From NCBI RefSeq assembly GCF_009208585.1, contig NZ_WFLN01000008.1, positions 1 to 64,000 of the forward strand: a stretch of 64,000 bases of DNA, written 5' to 3'. Origin of the DNA: Fluviispira multicolorata (GTDB taxonomy: Bacteria > Bdellovibrionota_B > Oligoflexia > Silvanigrellales > Silvanigrellaceae). Every line of letters begins with the position of its first letter. Position 1 is the stretch's first letter. Below, one piece after another: positions 53,447-61,682 of this stretch. Made by a program: the position numbers and the translations under genes. The notes beneath the pieces were generated by a model, which did no database searches, was not told the DNA's origin, and saw only the letters and a program-made list of their open reading frames with translations.

Positions 53447-54205
53447 TCCAGGTATGTAAATTTTATCTCCACGCATAAGGGCCTTGTAACCTTGTTCAGC
53501 AACAAAATCAGGATCCATGCCCTTTTGCTTTAGTTTACTTAGCTTATTTAAATTTTCAGAATAATATCCAACTTTAGAGCGTGAGCGAAATTCAGTTTTA
53601 GTAATTCCAGGGCATAAAAGCATTACTTTTATGCCATATTTTTTAGTTTCATAGGCAAGGGATGAGGAAAAAGAATATAAAAAGGATTTGCAGCCGCCAT
53701 AAACAGATTGAAATGGAACGGGTGTAAAAGAATACACTGAACCAACATTTAATATGTAGCCTGATTTTCGTTTTTGCATGCCAGGTAAAATCATTTTTGT
53801 AAGAGCAAGGGTTGTACTTATTTGTAAATCTACCATTTCAAGTTCTCTATTTATTTCTGTTTCTTGAAACGCCCCATGCACTCCAAAACCTGCATTATTA
53901 ATGAGAACGTCAACATCTAAAGACTCTTCTTTTAAAAATTTTTCAATTTTATTTAGTGATTCTCTTTGCGTAAGATCAACTGATAAAGTATAAACTTTTG
54001 TATTATAATTTTTATTAAGATTATACTCAATTTGGTTTAATCTTTGACTATCACGTGCAATTAATAATAAATCATAACCTTCTCGAGCAAATTTGACGGC
54101 AAAAGAATGTCCAATGCCACTGGATGCTCCTGTAATAATAGCAAAAGGTTTGCGGTGGGTATTAATTATGCGATGTGTTCTGCTCTTGAGTTCTATAAAT
54201 TTCAT
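53336..54205 (-). CDS. Short-chain dehydrogenase/reductase
   Basis: A 289-aa NAD(P)-binding oxidoreductase. Cofactor motif AIITGASSGIGHSFA (about 22-36), NNAGFGVHG, catalytic Ser in LNVGSVYSFTP and Tyr/Lys in YGGCKSFLYSF. It belongs to the classical type often found with lipid genes. Given its neighbours (AGPS-like, PlsC), it may reduce the keto group of alkyl- or acyl-DHAP, as PexRAP/Ayr1 does in eukaryotes; this is inference. The 5' end overlaps the PlsC gene by 44 bp and the 3' end overlaps the AGPS-like gene by 111 bp. Confidence 0.87.
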   Translation of the reverse strand: MKFIELKSRTHRIINTHRKPFAIITGASSGIGHSFAVKFAREGYDLLLIARDSQRLNQIEYNLNKNYNTKVYTLSVDLTQRESLNKIEKFLKEESLDVDVLINNAGFGVHGAFQETEINRELEMVDLQISTTLALTKMILPGMQKRKSGYILNVGSVYSFTPVPFQSVYGGCKSFLYSFSSSLAYETKKYGIKVMLLCPGITKTEFRSRSKVGYYSENLNKLSKLKQKGMDPDFVAEQGYKALMRGDKIYIPGLTNRIFVQIASCLPTSFLSSALALINNFRGVNTKNA

Positions 54206-55028
54206 TGCGTTTTATGACTCCTGAATTATGAGAAGAGAAATATTCTTCTTCTTGCTTTTTTATTGTTTGGGCAATTTGATTTACAATTTCACTACAACCT
54301 TCTTTCCCAAAAAGCTCTGTTGTTGGTGTTATTACATTCATTTTCATATAGAAAGTTGAATTTTTAACTGGGTAATTTGAAAATGTCTCTTGTTTATCTC
54401 CTCTAATATAAACGCAGAGAACACGGCAGTTAGGAACATTTTGGATGATTTTGCCAACTCCATAAGTTAATTGGTTTGGATCAAAATATCCTGTTCGACT
54501 TCTTTTTCCTTCTGGGAAGATGGTTACAACCTCCCCTTTTTTTAAAATTTTCTTACAGATATCCAAAATTTCATTATGATGATTGGGAGAAGCATCTCTA
54601 TGTATAAAAATGCATTTGCAGAGAAGTGCGATTAAACGATAGCGCTTTTTTTTGCCAAAAAAATCTCCAGCAGGTAAATTCCAAGAGAAGAATTTAAAAT
54701 GAAATTGGTACCAAAATATTGAAGCCAATGCCCAAATAATTAAGCAAGAATCAATAAAAGTAAGGTGATTTGAGCAAATGATAATTGGGTTATTATTTTT
54801 TATAATTTCTTTAAACTGTTTTCTGATTATTTTAATATCTTGTATTTTATATCGCAGAATATATTTAAAAATTAAAATTATCCCTCCACAAAATGGCAAA
54901 AGTACCAATGTGTTTATGACTCTTTGAAGCTTTAAACGTTCAACTGTATATTTCACAAAAATTGAAGCATTAGAATTTTTTAAACGAATTACCTCGTTTG
55001 TAGTCTTAGTGCTGTGATTTTCAGTCAT
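54162..55028 (-). CDS. 1-acyl-glycerol-3-phosphate acyltransferase-like (PlsC family)
   Basis: 288 aa. Acyltransferase motif I is NHLTFIDSCLI (H-x4-D) and motif III is FPEGKRSRTGYFDP, with a membrane segment before motif I. Family members acylate lysophosphatidic acid; with the AGPS-like gene next door, the substrate could be alkyl-glycerol phosphate or even DHAP. GGAGG lies 8 bp before the ATG. It is the first gene of the leftward pair with the SDR. Confidence 0.86.
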   Translation of the reverse strand: MTENHSTKTTNEVIRLKNSNASIFVKYTVERLKLQRVINTLVLLPFCGGIILIFKYILRYKIQDIKIIRKQFKEIIKNNNPIIICSNHLTFIDSCLIIWALASIFWYQFHFKFFSWNLPAGDFFGKKKRYRLIALLCKCIFIHRDASPNHHNEILDICKKILKKGEVVTIFPEGKRSRTGYFDPNQLTYGVGKIIQNVPNCRVLCVYIRGDKQETFSNYPVKNSTFYMKMNVITPTTELFGKEGCSEIVNQIAQTIKKQEEEYFSSHNSGVIKRNEIYRTQEQNTSHN

Positions 55029-55227
55029 GCTTTCGTCCTCCCAATTGTTTTCCCAATTTATAATATTTTAAGTGGATTATTGAGTAAATCAATTTTTAAG
55101 AAATTTATTGTATGATCTTTTTAATTTGGGATTTAGAACACATTCTCTCTTTTTGTAAAAAAGTAAGCATGTGTTAAATTATATTAAGCGCTAATTGGAA
55201 GCGGCAAGTTACTCTAAGGAGATTGAC

Positions 55228-56412
55228 ATGTTTAAGAAAGTTCATTTTATAAGATTTTTTTCAATATTTATATTGCTTATTCAAAATGATCAAATTATAG
55301 CTCAGAAAAAAGAACTAGAAAAAGACAAAAAAGTAAATTTATATGTGTCTATGGATAATATGAGGAGAAATCTGGAAAATATATTCCCATATTTATTTTC
55401 TGAACAGGACTTTAAAGATCAAAAAAACAGTAAATTTATTTTAGAAAATTTATTAGCTGTGGCTAAAGGAGCAAGAAGTGCAGAAAATCATGCAAGATTA
55501 AAAGAAAATATTGCTGCAAAAATCAATATAAGTATTTTAGTGGATAATTTAAAACGTGCTGAGTATAGTTTTAAAAATAATAGAAAATCAAGCGCTCGTT
55601 ATGTATTAAAATCTGCTATTCAATCTTGTATTGCGTGTCATACAGCTCCTTCTGGAAGTAAAAATTATTTATTTAAAAATGATGAAAAAATGTTTTCTAA
55701 ATTAACTGAAAATGAAAAAATAGACTATCTTTATACGACTCGTCAATTTACTGAAGCAGAAAAAATATTAATTAAACGAATTGATGATTTTGAAAAAAAT
55801 AATATACCTTGGGTTGATATGCAAAAGACTCTTAATTACCTTGCCATATATTTGGTGAGAGTCAATCCATCCGCAGAAAGAGGTTATGAGGTCTTTTCAA
55901 AATTGGCAAACTCAATGAAGGTGCCAAAAGAAGGGCAACAAGAAATTTCAGAATGGGCAAATAGCTTTAAACAATGGAATCTTGAAAGTAAAAACCATAA
56001 TTCATTGAGCAGTAAAAATTTATTTACAAGAATTGACTCAGAAATTGGACTTGAGCCTGACGAAAGTAGCCTTGCTTATGACCCCGCATTTACAATAAAC
56101 AGAATGAGATATTTTAGCCTAATTTACAGTCAACTTGAAAATAAGCAGGTAAAAAGTAAAGAAACTGAAGCAAAATCATTATATTATCTTGGAATTATCA
56201 ACAATGCCTTAGAACCTTTCGCCACTCTGAATATTGGAGATGCTTATTTAAAAGCATGTGTTGTCGTGTCACCAAAATCTATGGAAGCTAAGCATTGCTT
56301 CCATGCTTTTGAAGAAAGTCTAAAGCTGCAAAATTCGGGTTCTGGAGGGGTATTTTTATTACCAGAAGATCTTAAAGAACTTCAGTATTATAAAAATCTA
56401 TCTGGATCCTAA
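55228..56412 (+). CDS. Exported protein with a single c-type haem motif
   Basis: 394 aa from ATG 55228 (AAGGAGATTGAC upstream). N-terminal signal (KKVHFIRFFSIFILLI...), then a hydrophilic, helix-rich protein. One CxxCH motif, QSCIACHTAPSG, lies near residue 142, consistent with covalent haem attachment in the periplasm. A fold like that of four-helix cytochrome c' (haem motif near the end of a helical domain, residues about 25-150) is possible. The C-terminal 240 residues show no recognised domain, with TPR-like helices. An electron-transfer role is inferred only. Confidence 0.65.
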   Translation: MFKKVHFIRFFSIFILLIQNDQIIAQKKELEKDKKVNLYVSMDNMRRNLENIFPYLFSEQDFKDQKNSKFILENLLAVAKGARSAENHARLKENIAAKINISILVDNLKRAEYSFKNNRKSSARYVLKSAIQSCIACHTAPSGSKNYLFKNDEKMFSKLTENEKIDYLYTTRQFTEAEKILIKRIDDFEKNNIPWVDMQKTLNYLAIYLVRVNPSAERGYEVFSKLANSMKVPKEGQQEISEWANSFKQWNLESKNHNSLSSKNLFTRIDSEIGLEPDESSLAYDPAFTINRMRYFSLIYSQLENKQVKSKETEAKSLYYLGIINNALEPFATLNIGDAYLKACVVVSPKSMEAKHCFHAFEESLKLQNSGSGGVFLLPEDLKELQYYKNLSGS

Positions 56413-56577
56413 AATAAAACTTAAATATAGGGGTCGATGATCACTTGGTTAAACCATATTTTTAAAGAAAATTCTTGCGTCATTTATAATTATTTGCATA
56501 TATATTTTTTACAATAATTTTAGTGATTTTTTACTATAAAATTATTGTGAAATCATATAATAATTGGAGATAATGAC

Positions 56578-57438
56578 ATGCATACGGTGGCAAGGGGTTT
56601 GATTTCTGTTTCGATTGTTGGTATTAGTTTTTTATTATTAGGTAGTTGTATAAACCCTGAAAATCGTATTGTTAAAAATTCAAAATTTACCAAAACTCAA
56701 TGTCTTGACCCTCAGTCTAAAAAAGTTCAATATTTTCCAAAATGCTCAGAATTATCTAAACCAAATGAAGTTTGCTCGTTATCAATTGAAGATCTCCTAC
56801 CCACGCAATTTACATATGGTGACTCATATGTGTTGGATATTAAAAAGAGATTCACAGGAAATCCTCTAAAAGCACAAGAATTCATCTGTTCAAAGCCACC
56901 GAGCGTGGTCATTGGTCCAAAAAGTGCAAGAGGGTTTTATTTAACAGACGGGCATCATAGAATGAAACTTGTTGAAAAGCTTATGAAAGAAAACTCAAAT
57001 ATTTTTACTATTCTCGTTAAAATTGACAAAAATATTCTTGAAAATTCAGCAGATATGGATAGAGACGTGTTTTGGCAAGAAATGCTTTTAAACAATGATG
57101 TTTATTTAAAAGACAAAGGTGTTGAAAGAACCCCTAATGAGCTCCCAAAAAATATCTTTTCAGTAAAAAATGATCCTTATCGCTCATTAGCCGGACTTAT
57201 TGCGGACGATAAATCAAAATTTTGCTTTGATCCTTCTCTTTCAAGTTACGGTAATTTTGCAGAGTTTTATTGGAGTGATTTCTTTAGGAATGTCCATGGG
57301 CTTGAAAACTATACAGATGATCATGATTTTGAAACTGTAAAGAAATCAATTCAAAATTATCGAATTCCTGGAACAAATGATGTTGTGAATATTTGCCATT
57401 TGCCGCAAGCAAAAAACTTACCTGGATATGTAAAGTAA
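56578..57438 (+). CDS. Lipoprotein with ParB-like nuclease-type domain
   Basis: 286 aa. Signal peptide with lipobox LLLGSC (cysteine 24). The mature part contains CSLSIEDLLPTQFTYGDSYV followed by PSVVIGPKSARGFYLTDGHH, with the sequence TDGHHR. This is the pattern of the ParBc_2 (putative ParB-like nuclease) family, in which the DxHHR motif is conserved. Such domains bind nucleotides or DNA; a lipidated exported version is unusual. It is separated by 165 bp from the haem protein and by 80 bp from the phytase gene, so all three could be one transcript. Confidence 0.75.
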   Translation: MHTVARGLISVSIVGISFLLLGSCINPENRIVKNSKFTKTQCLDPQSKKVQYFPKCSELSKPNEVCSLSIEDLLPTQFTYGDSYVLDIKKRFTGNPLKAQEFICSKPPSVVIGPKSARGFYLTDGHHRMKLVEKLMKENSNIFTILVKIDKNILENSADMDRDVFWQEMLLNNDVYLKDKGVERTPNELPKNIFSVKNDPYRSLAGLIADDKSKFCFDPSLSSYGNFAEFYWSDFFRNVHGLENYTDDHDFETVKKSIQNYRIPGTNDVVNICHLPQAKNLPGYVK

Positions 57439-57517
57439 CAAATTTTTATTATTACAATTGATTTAAGATTATAACTAAGATTTAATACCTTCAGTGTTTT
57501 TCATAGGGGGTATTTTA

Positions 57518-58468
57518 ATGTTTTATAAAAAAGTTTTTTCCTTCTTTGTTTTTCCTTTTTGTCTTACTGTATTGCAGCAACCTTTAAGCGCTACTGTTAG
57601 TATTGAAAATAAAGAAGATAAAAACTCTATTCTTGTCTTAGACAATATCAGCGCAAGCGATAAACCTGTTAATTTTAGAACTGCAAAAATGCTTGAAGAA
57701 AATTACAAAAATAAGGGTAATACATTTGGGTTAAATAAATTAAAGGTTTCTGGAAGCGGGCAGTTCTCTTCAGATTCACTGCAATGGATCATTAAAAATA
57801 CGATTGGTAATGTAAAAAATAATTTTATAGTTGTTGATTTAAGAGAAGAATCACATGGATTTGTTAATGGGACTCCCATTTCTTGGCTTCCTTCTCAAAA
57901 TAAAGCCTTAAATATAAAGAGTTTTCCTCAAGATGAAGAATTAAAAATAAAAGAATTGAGTGAGAAAAAGCAAGTAAAAATTCCAACAGCTACAAGTTTT
58001 AAAGAAAATGGATTTGAAGAAAGTGAAGAGGTAGAGCTTGATATTAAAAATACAATTTCAGAGGAAACTTTACTTAAAAATAATAATATAAGTTATCAAA
58101 GATTTAAGGTGACAGATCGAAGCATTCCAACGGATGAAGAAATTGAAAAATTTGTTTCTTTTGTAAAGAATTTGAATGATGATACTTGGGTACATTTTCA
58201 TTGCCATGCAGGAAAAGGGAGAGCAACATCATTTTTAGTAATGTATGATATGCTAAAAAACTCCAATAAGGTTGCATTTGAAGACATTATTAATAGGCAA
58301 GCAGCAACTAATTCGAGTAATAATTTATTGACCCATATAAAACAGGATAAAAGTGAAATTATTGAAAAGAGAGCTAAATTTCTTAAATCATTTTATTTAT
58401 ATACTAAAGCTCTTGATAACAACTACAAAGGAAAATGGAGAGAATGGGTCTTAAATAGTATTAATTAA
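57518..58468 (+). CDS. PTP-type inositol polyphosphatase (phytase), exported
   Basis: 316 aa from ATG 57518 (AGGGGGT 7 bp upstream; the frame is open to GTG 57494). Signal peptide about 1-25. Conserved features of cysteine phytases: VDLREESHGFVNGTPISWLP (about 106-125), general acid Asp in YQRFKVTDRSIPTDEEI, and the P-loop HFHCHAGKGRATSF with nucleophile C229. Family members remove phosphates from inositol polyphosphates, and some act on host phosphoinositides or phosphotyrosine. Similar proteins are found in Bdellovibrio, Legionella and pathogens. Its 3' end overlaps the convergent reductase by 4 bp. Confidence 0.9.
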   Translation: MFYKKVFSFFVFPFCLTVLQQPLSATVSIENKEDKNSILVLDNISASDKPVNFRTAKMLEENYKNKGNTFGLNKLKVSGSGQFSSDSLQWIIKNTIGNVKNNFIVVDLREESHGFVNGTPISWLPSQNKALNIKSFPQDEELKIKELSEKKQVKIPTATSFKENGFEESEEVELDIKNTISEETLLKNNNISYQRFKVTDRSIPTDEEIEKFVSFVKNLNDDTWVHFHCHAGKGRATSFLVMYDMLKNSNKVAFEDIINRQAATNSSNNLLTHIKQDKSEIIEKRAKFLKSFYLYTKALDNNYKGKWREWVLNSIN

Positions 58469-59955
58469 GTAAGTTCTTTCTTTTTTGAGGACAGTGATTT
58501 TAACTGTGGTAAACACCATCTATTAAGACCTGGAATATGAATTTCTCTCCAATATCTATCCCAATTAATTTCTGTTGGATTATATGAAAATTCTTTCTCA
58601 ACAACCTTATGAGCCATTAAATTTTCAGATTTAAAAGTATAATTATAATCATAAATGAAAGGTTTATAAACTTTTGCAATAACATCAATTGCTTTTGCTT
58701 TTCTTTTTATTGATTCTATTTTGCTATTAATACCAAATTTTGAAAGTATACGTGAAGAGTTTTTTTCTAATTTGATTTTATCCAATAAAAAAGTGACTGT
58801 TTTTTCAATTTTTGTTAAACTGGGACCAGAAAAAATATGTTTAGGTGATATAAATTTTGTTTTAGGATAAGGTAATAAAAAACCTTCTAAACGTTTTCTT
58901 TCAAAAGTTTTATAATACTTACAAATATAATCAGTGGCAAGTGCAACTGATAATGGATTGAGAGCAGAAGTTGAACTATGGTATATTTCTAAATGTTTCT
59001 GGCTTAAGAGTGCTGAACCAGCAATGGTTAAACCTCTTGCAACATAATCAACAGGAATAATATCTAAATTATGATTTGGTTTTGCCACAAGAAGGCGGTA
59101 ACGTGAACTGAGCATTTGAATAAATGGTGCTGTTCCATTAAAGTCTTCATTCCAACCTGGAAATGGATATTTTTCTGCAGATTCAACAATACTTGGCCTA
59201 AAAATACAGAGTCGATCCCGCGGTAATTTTTGTGATAATAAAATTTCGCCCAACGCTTTTGTGTATGTGTATGTATTTGGCCAACCGAGTCTTTCTGCTC
59301 TCAATGAACCAATTAATTTGAGTTCTTTATCAGTGGCGCTGCGAGAGCGTGCTCCTAATGATTCTTGCATACCCCAATTATATTCATCTTGAGCAGAAAA
59401 TTGCACGCCATTTGGCGAGATATTTTTTGATAATTTTTCAGAGACCAATCCATCAGCCATGCCTGCAACGTAACAAGTTGAGACATGTAAAAGTTTTGCT
59501 TTTTTTGTGGATAAAATAAAGTCTGATATATTTACAGCACCGCCTGTATTTGTTTGTAACATTTGATCTAAGGGGGCAATAAAACGTAAGTCAGCAGCAA
59601 AATTAACGACAAGATCAACTTCATCAATTAATTTCGCTTGAATTATTTTATTGAGTCCTAGTTTGACTGAGCATATGTCGCCAGTGATTGCTTCCACAAT
59701 TTTTAGATCTGCTAAATTATTTCCATATTTTTGGTGTAATTTTAAGAATGCAGGGCATTTTGAATACATTTCTGTAAAACGTATATTTCCTTCCTTGCCT
59801 TTACTTGGTCTGACTAGAATGTATATTTTTTTTATATTCGGTATGTAATCAACAAGCATGGAGAGCCAAACCTTACCGATAAATCCACTCCCTCCTATGA
59901 GAAGAACAGTTTTACCTCCAAAGCTTTCTTGAATGGAGAGATCAGATATCTTCAT
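58465..59955 (-). CDS. Fatty acyl-CoA/ACP reductase (FAR, male-sterility domain)
   Basis: 496 aa. NAD(P)-binding GGSGFIGKVWLSMLVDYIPN (about 21-40), IYILVRPSKGKEGNIRF, and the active-site pair Y229-x3-K233 in NTYTYTKALGE. The pattern LVRPSKG and HVSTCYVAG is that of the NAD_binding_4 family, which reduces fatty acyl thioesters to fatty alcohol via the aldehyde. The C-terminal part (about 380-480) is less conserved. The product fatty alcohol would be the substrate for the AGPS-like enzyme at 51659. Confidence 0.85.
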   Translation of the reverse strand: MKISDLSIQESFGGKTVLLIGGSGFIGKVWLSMLVDYIPNIKKIYILVRPSKGKEGNIRFTEMYSKCPAFLKLHQKYGNNLADLKIVEAITGDICSVKLGLNKIIQAKLIDEVDLVVNFAADLRFIAPLDQMLQTNTGGAVNISDFILSTKKAKLLHVSTCYVAGMADGLVSEKLSKNISPNGVQFSAQDEYNWGMQESLGARSRSATDKELKLIGSLRAERLGWPNTYTYTKALGEILLSQKLPRDRLCIFRPSIVESAEKYPFPGWNEDFNGTAPFIQMLSSRYRLLVAKPNHNLDIIPVDYVARGLTIAGSALLSQKHLEIYHSSTSALNPLSVALATDYICKYYKTFERKRLEGFLLPYPKTKFISPKHIFSGPSLTKIEKTVTFLLDKIKLEKNSSRILSKFGINSKIESIKRKAKAIDVIAKVYKPFIYDYNYTFKSENLMAHKVVEKEFSYNPTEINWDRYWREIHIPGLNRWCLPQLKSLSSKKKELT

Positions 59956-60107
59956 ATATGGAACCCTTTCTTATGCTTTGAACTTGCGTCATAAGTCTAC
60001 ACATTGGCAAGATTATATTTTCAGCCGTAGTTTTAAAGATTTCGCAATGTCGTAAAGTTCAAGGTTGTCATATCGAGGATATTCTTTCAAGTACAACTGC
60101 TTTCTTA

Positions 60108-61136
60108 TTAAAATTGCCAACTTGCTGCCAGGTTGACATATGGAGAAATCCAATAGCGTCCTGTGATTTGAGCATCTGCGTTGGTTGAACTATTTGACTT
60201 AATGTCTGACGTTTGAATGTCAAAGCCCACCGTGCTCAAAAAAGAATATCTACCCGCTTTACTTCCTTGTACTGATTCAAAAGAAGCTGTGGCAGCTAAA
60301 CGAATACCAAAGTTTTGTTCTTGCTTTCTTAAGGTTTTATCTTGATAAACAAAGTTTAGATTGTTTTGAATATAGAAAGGCTCGATATGAGCATATGCTC
60401 TGATTGGAGCGATAAGTCCTGTTTGTTGAGATCCCCAGTTGGCCAATTCAAGATCTCCTGGAAATGACAGTTGATATGTAGGATATTTTTGTGAGATTCT
60501 ATAAAAATACCCGGCTGAATTTGAAAAATCTTCGTGATTATTTGCATTTGTAATTATACTGCTTTGATCACTTGTTGTTGCGTTATTTGCAAGGTATCCT
60601 GAAAAAGAAATTCCTTGTAAGTAAACAGGTGTTAAGAGTATAGAGTAGTTTACTTTAAATGAAAAACCTTGGTCTTCAATTGTGTTTCCATTATATTTAT
60701 ATGAAATACGTTTATAGCCTAATTGTGCATTCATAAAACTTTTATTATCAACGTCTCTTAAAATTTGAAAACCACCAAATACATCGATGATATATAAACT
60801 TCCACCATTCCAATTCGGATCAAAATATTGACGAAAAGGTGTATATGCCATTCCAAATACATCCCCTCCGATGACAAGTCCTCGGGTAAGACCAAATATG
60901 CAATGTTCATATCCACATAGAATTTCAGCTTCATCAGGAAAAGCAGAGGGAGCAAGTCTCTGTGCAGCGAGAGATCGAGGAGTTGCATTTAAGAGTGGTG
61001 TAATAGCTTGTGTGGTAATTTTCTCTTCTTGAATATAGGTGGGGCGTCCATCATTCTTTTCTTGAGCATGTGCTAGGAAATTTATAGCAAGTGTCAAACC
61101 TATTAAATTCATTTTACTAAAGGTCATTAATTTCAT
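60108..61136 (-). CDS. Outer-membrane beta-barrel protein
   Basis: 342 aa with signal peptide (MKLMTFSKMNLIGLTLAINF, cleavage near AHA) and many alternating short strands (YFDPNWNGGSLYIIDVFGGF, GFSFKVNYSILLTPVYLQGI). The last residue is phenylalanine in NLAASWQF, the typical C-terminal signature for insertion by BamA. Two cysteines near residues 73 and 78 (ILCGYEHCIFG) may form a disulfide. No closer family is recognised. AAAAAGGAAAA precedes the ATG. It is monocistronic. Confidence 0.75.
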   Translation of the reverse strand: MKLMTFSKMNLIGLTLAINFLAHAQEKNDGRPTYIQEEKITTQAITPLLNATPRSLAAQRLAPSAFPDEAEILCGYEHCIFGLTRGLVIGGDVFGMAYTPFRQYFDPNWNGGSLYIIDVFGGFQILRDVDNKSFMNAQLGYKRISYKYNGNTIEDQGFSFKVNYSILLTPVYLQGISFSGYLANNATTSDQSSIITNANNHEDFSNSAGYFYRISQKYPTYQLSFPGDLELANWGSQQTGLIAPIRAYAHIEPFYIQNNLNFVYQDKTLRKQEQNFGIRLAATASFESVQGSKAGRYSFLSTVGFDIQTSDIKSNSSTNADAQITGRYWISPYVNLAASWQF

Positions 61137-61288
61137 TTTTTTTCCTTTTTACAATTCAATAGTCTAATAAAAGTAACCGAAATAGCAATGCTTTGAATCG
61201 GCTCAGCAGTTCATTGAAACCTTATACATTTATTTTAATTGACTCTCAATTTTACAGAAAAGAAAGTATGAATAAATTAGGAGTCATC

Positions 61289-61334
61289 ACATAAACTTCG
61301 GGTCTAATAAATTGATTAGACCTGAAGTTTATGT
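61289..61334. repeat. 20-bp inverted repeat upstream of the MMT operon
   Basis: 61289-61308 and 61315-61334 are inverted repeats (core AAACTTC.GGTCTAAT) with a single G/T-type mismatch and a 6-bp loop. It ends 45 bp before the ATG at 61380. No T run follows on either strand, so it is not a normal terminator; it may be an attenuator, operator or recombination site. Confidence 0.6.
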
Positions 61335-61379
61335 CATATTTGTTGAGTATCATAAAATTGAAGTGGAGGTAATATAAGA

Positions 61380-61682
61380 ATGCTAATCTCAATTGACTCA
61401 CTTTTAAGTCTCAATACTCCTATTGAAAATATTTCTACTTATGTCATTTTATATTGGATTGTAAGTGGTTTATTTGTGCAAATTTTTTTAATGCTCATTG
61501 ATAAAGCTCTACCTGTCGGTTTTTTTTCTCACTCAAAAGAGACGCAATTCACTCGTAGATTCATTTATTTTTTAGCTGGCGGTGCGCTTTTACCCATGCT
61601 TATTTTAATAGCTCCACCGTTTTTATTTGTATCATATTTAGGGAAAATTTTTGAAGAAAAGTTTTATAGGAAATCGTTATGA
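61380..61682 (+). CDS. Small membrane protein coupled to the methionine S-methyltransferase
   Basis: 100 aa with two hydrophobic helices (about 21-40, YVILYWIVSGLFVQIFLMLI; and about 63-88, FIYFLAGGALLPMLILIAPP) and a basic loop between. I recognise no family. ATGA overlap: its stop codon TGA (61680-61682) shares bases with the ATG (61679) of the next gene, which strongly suggests translational coupling and joint function. TGGAGGTAATATAAG lies before its ATG. A role as a membrane partner or exporter is inferred only. Confidence 0.65.
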   Translation: MLISIDSLLSLNTPIENISTYVILYWIVSGLFVQIFLMLIDKALPVGFFSHSKETQFTRRFIYFLAGGALLPMLILIAPPFLFVSYLGKIFEEKFYRKSL

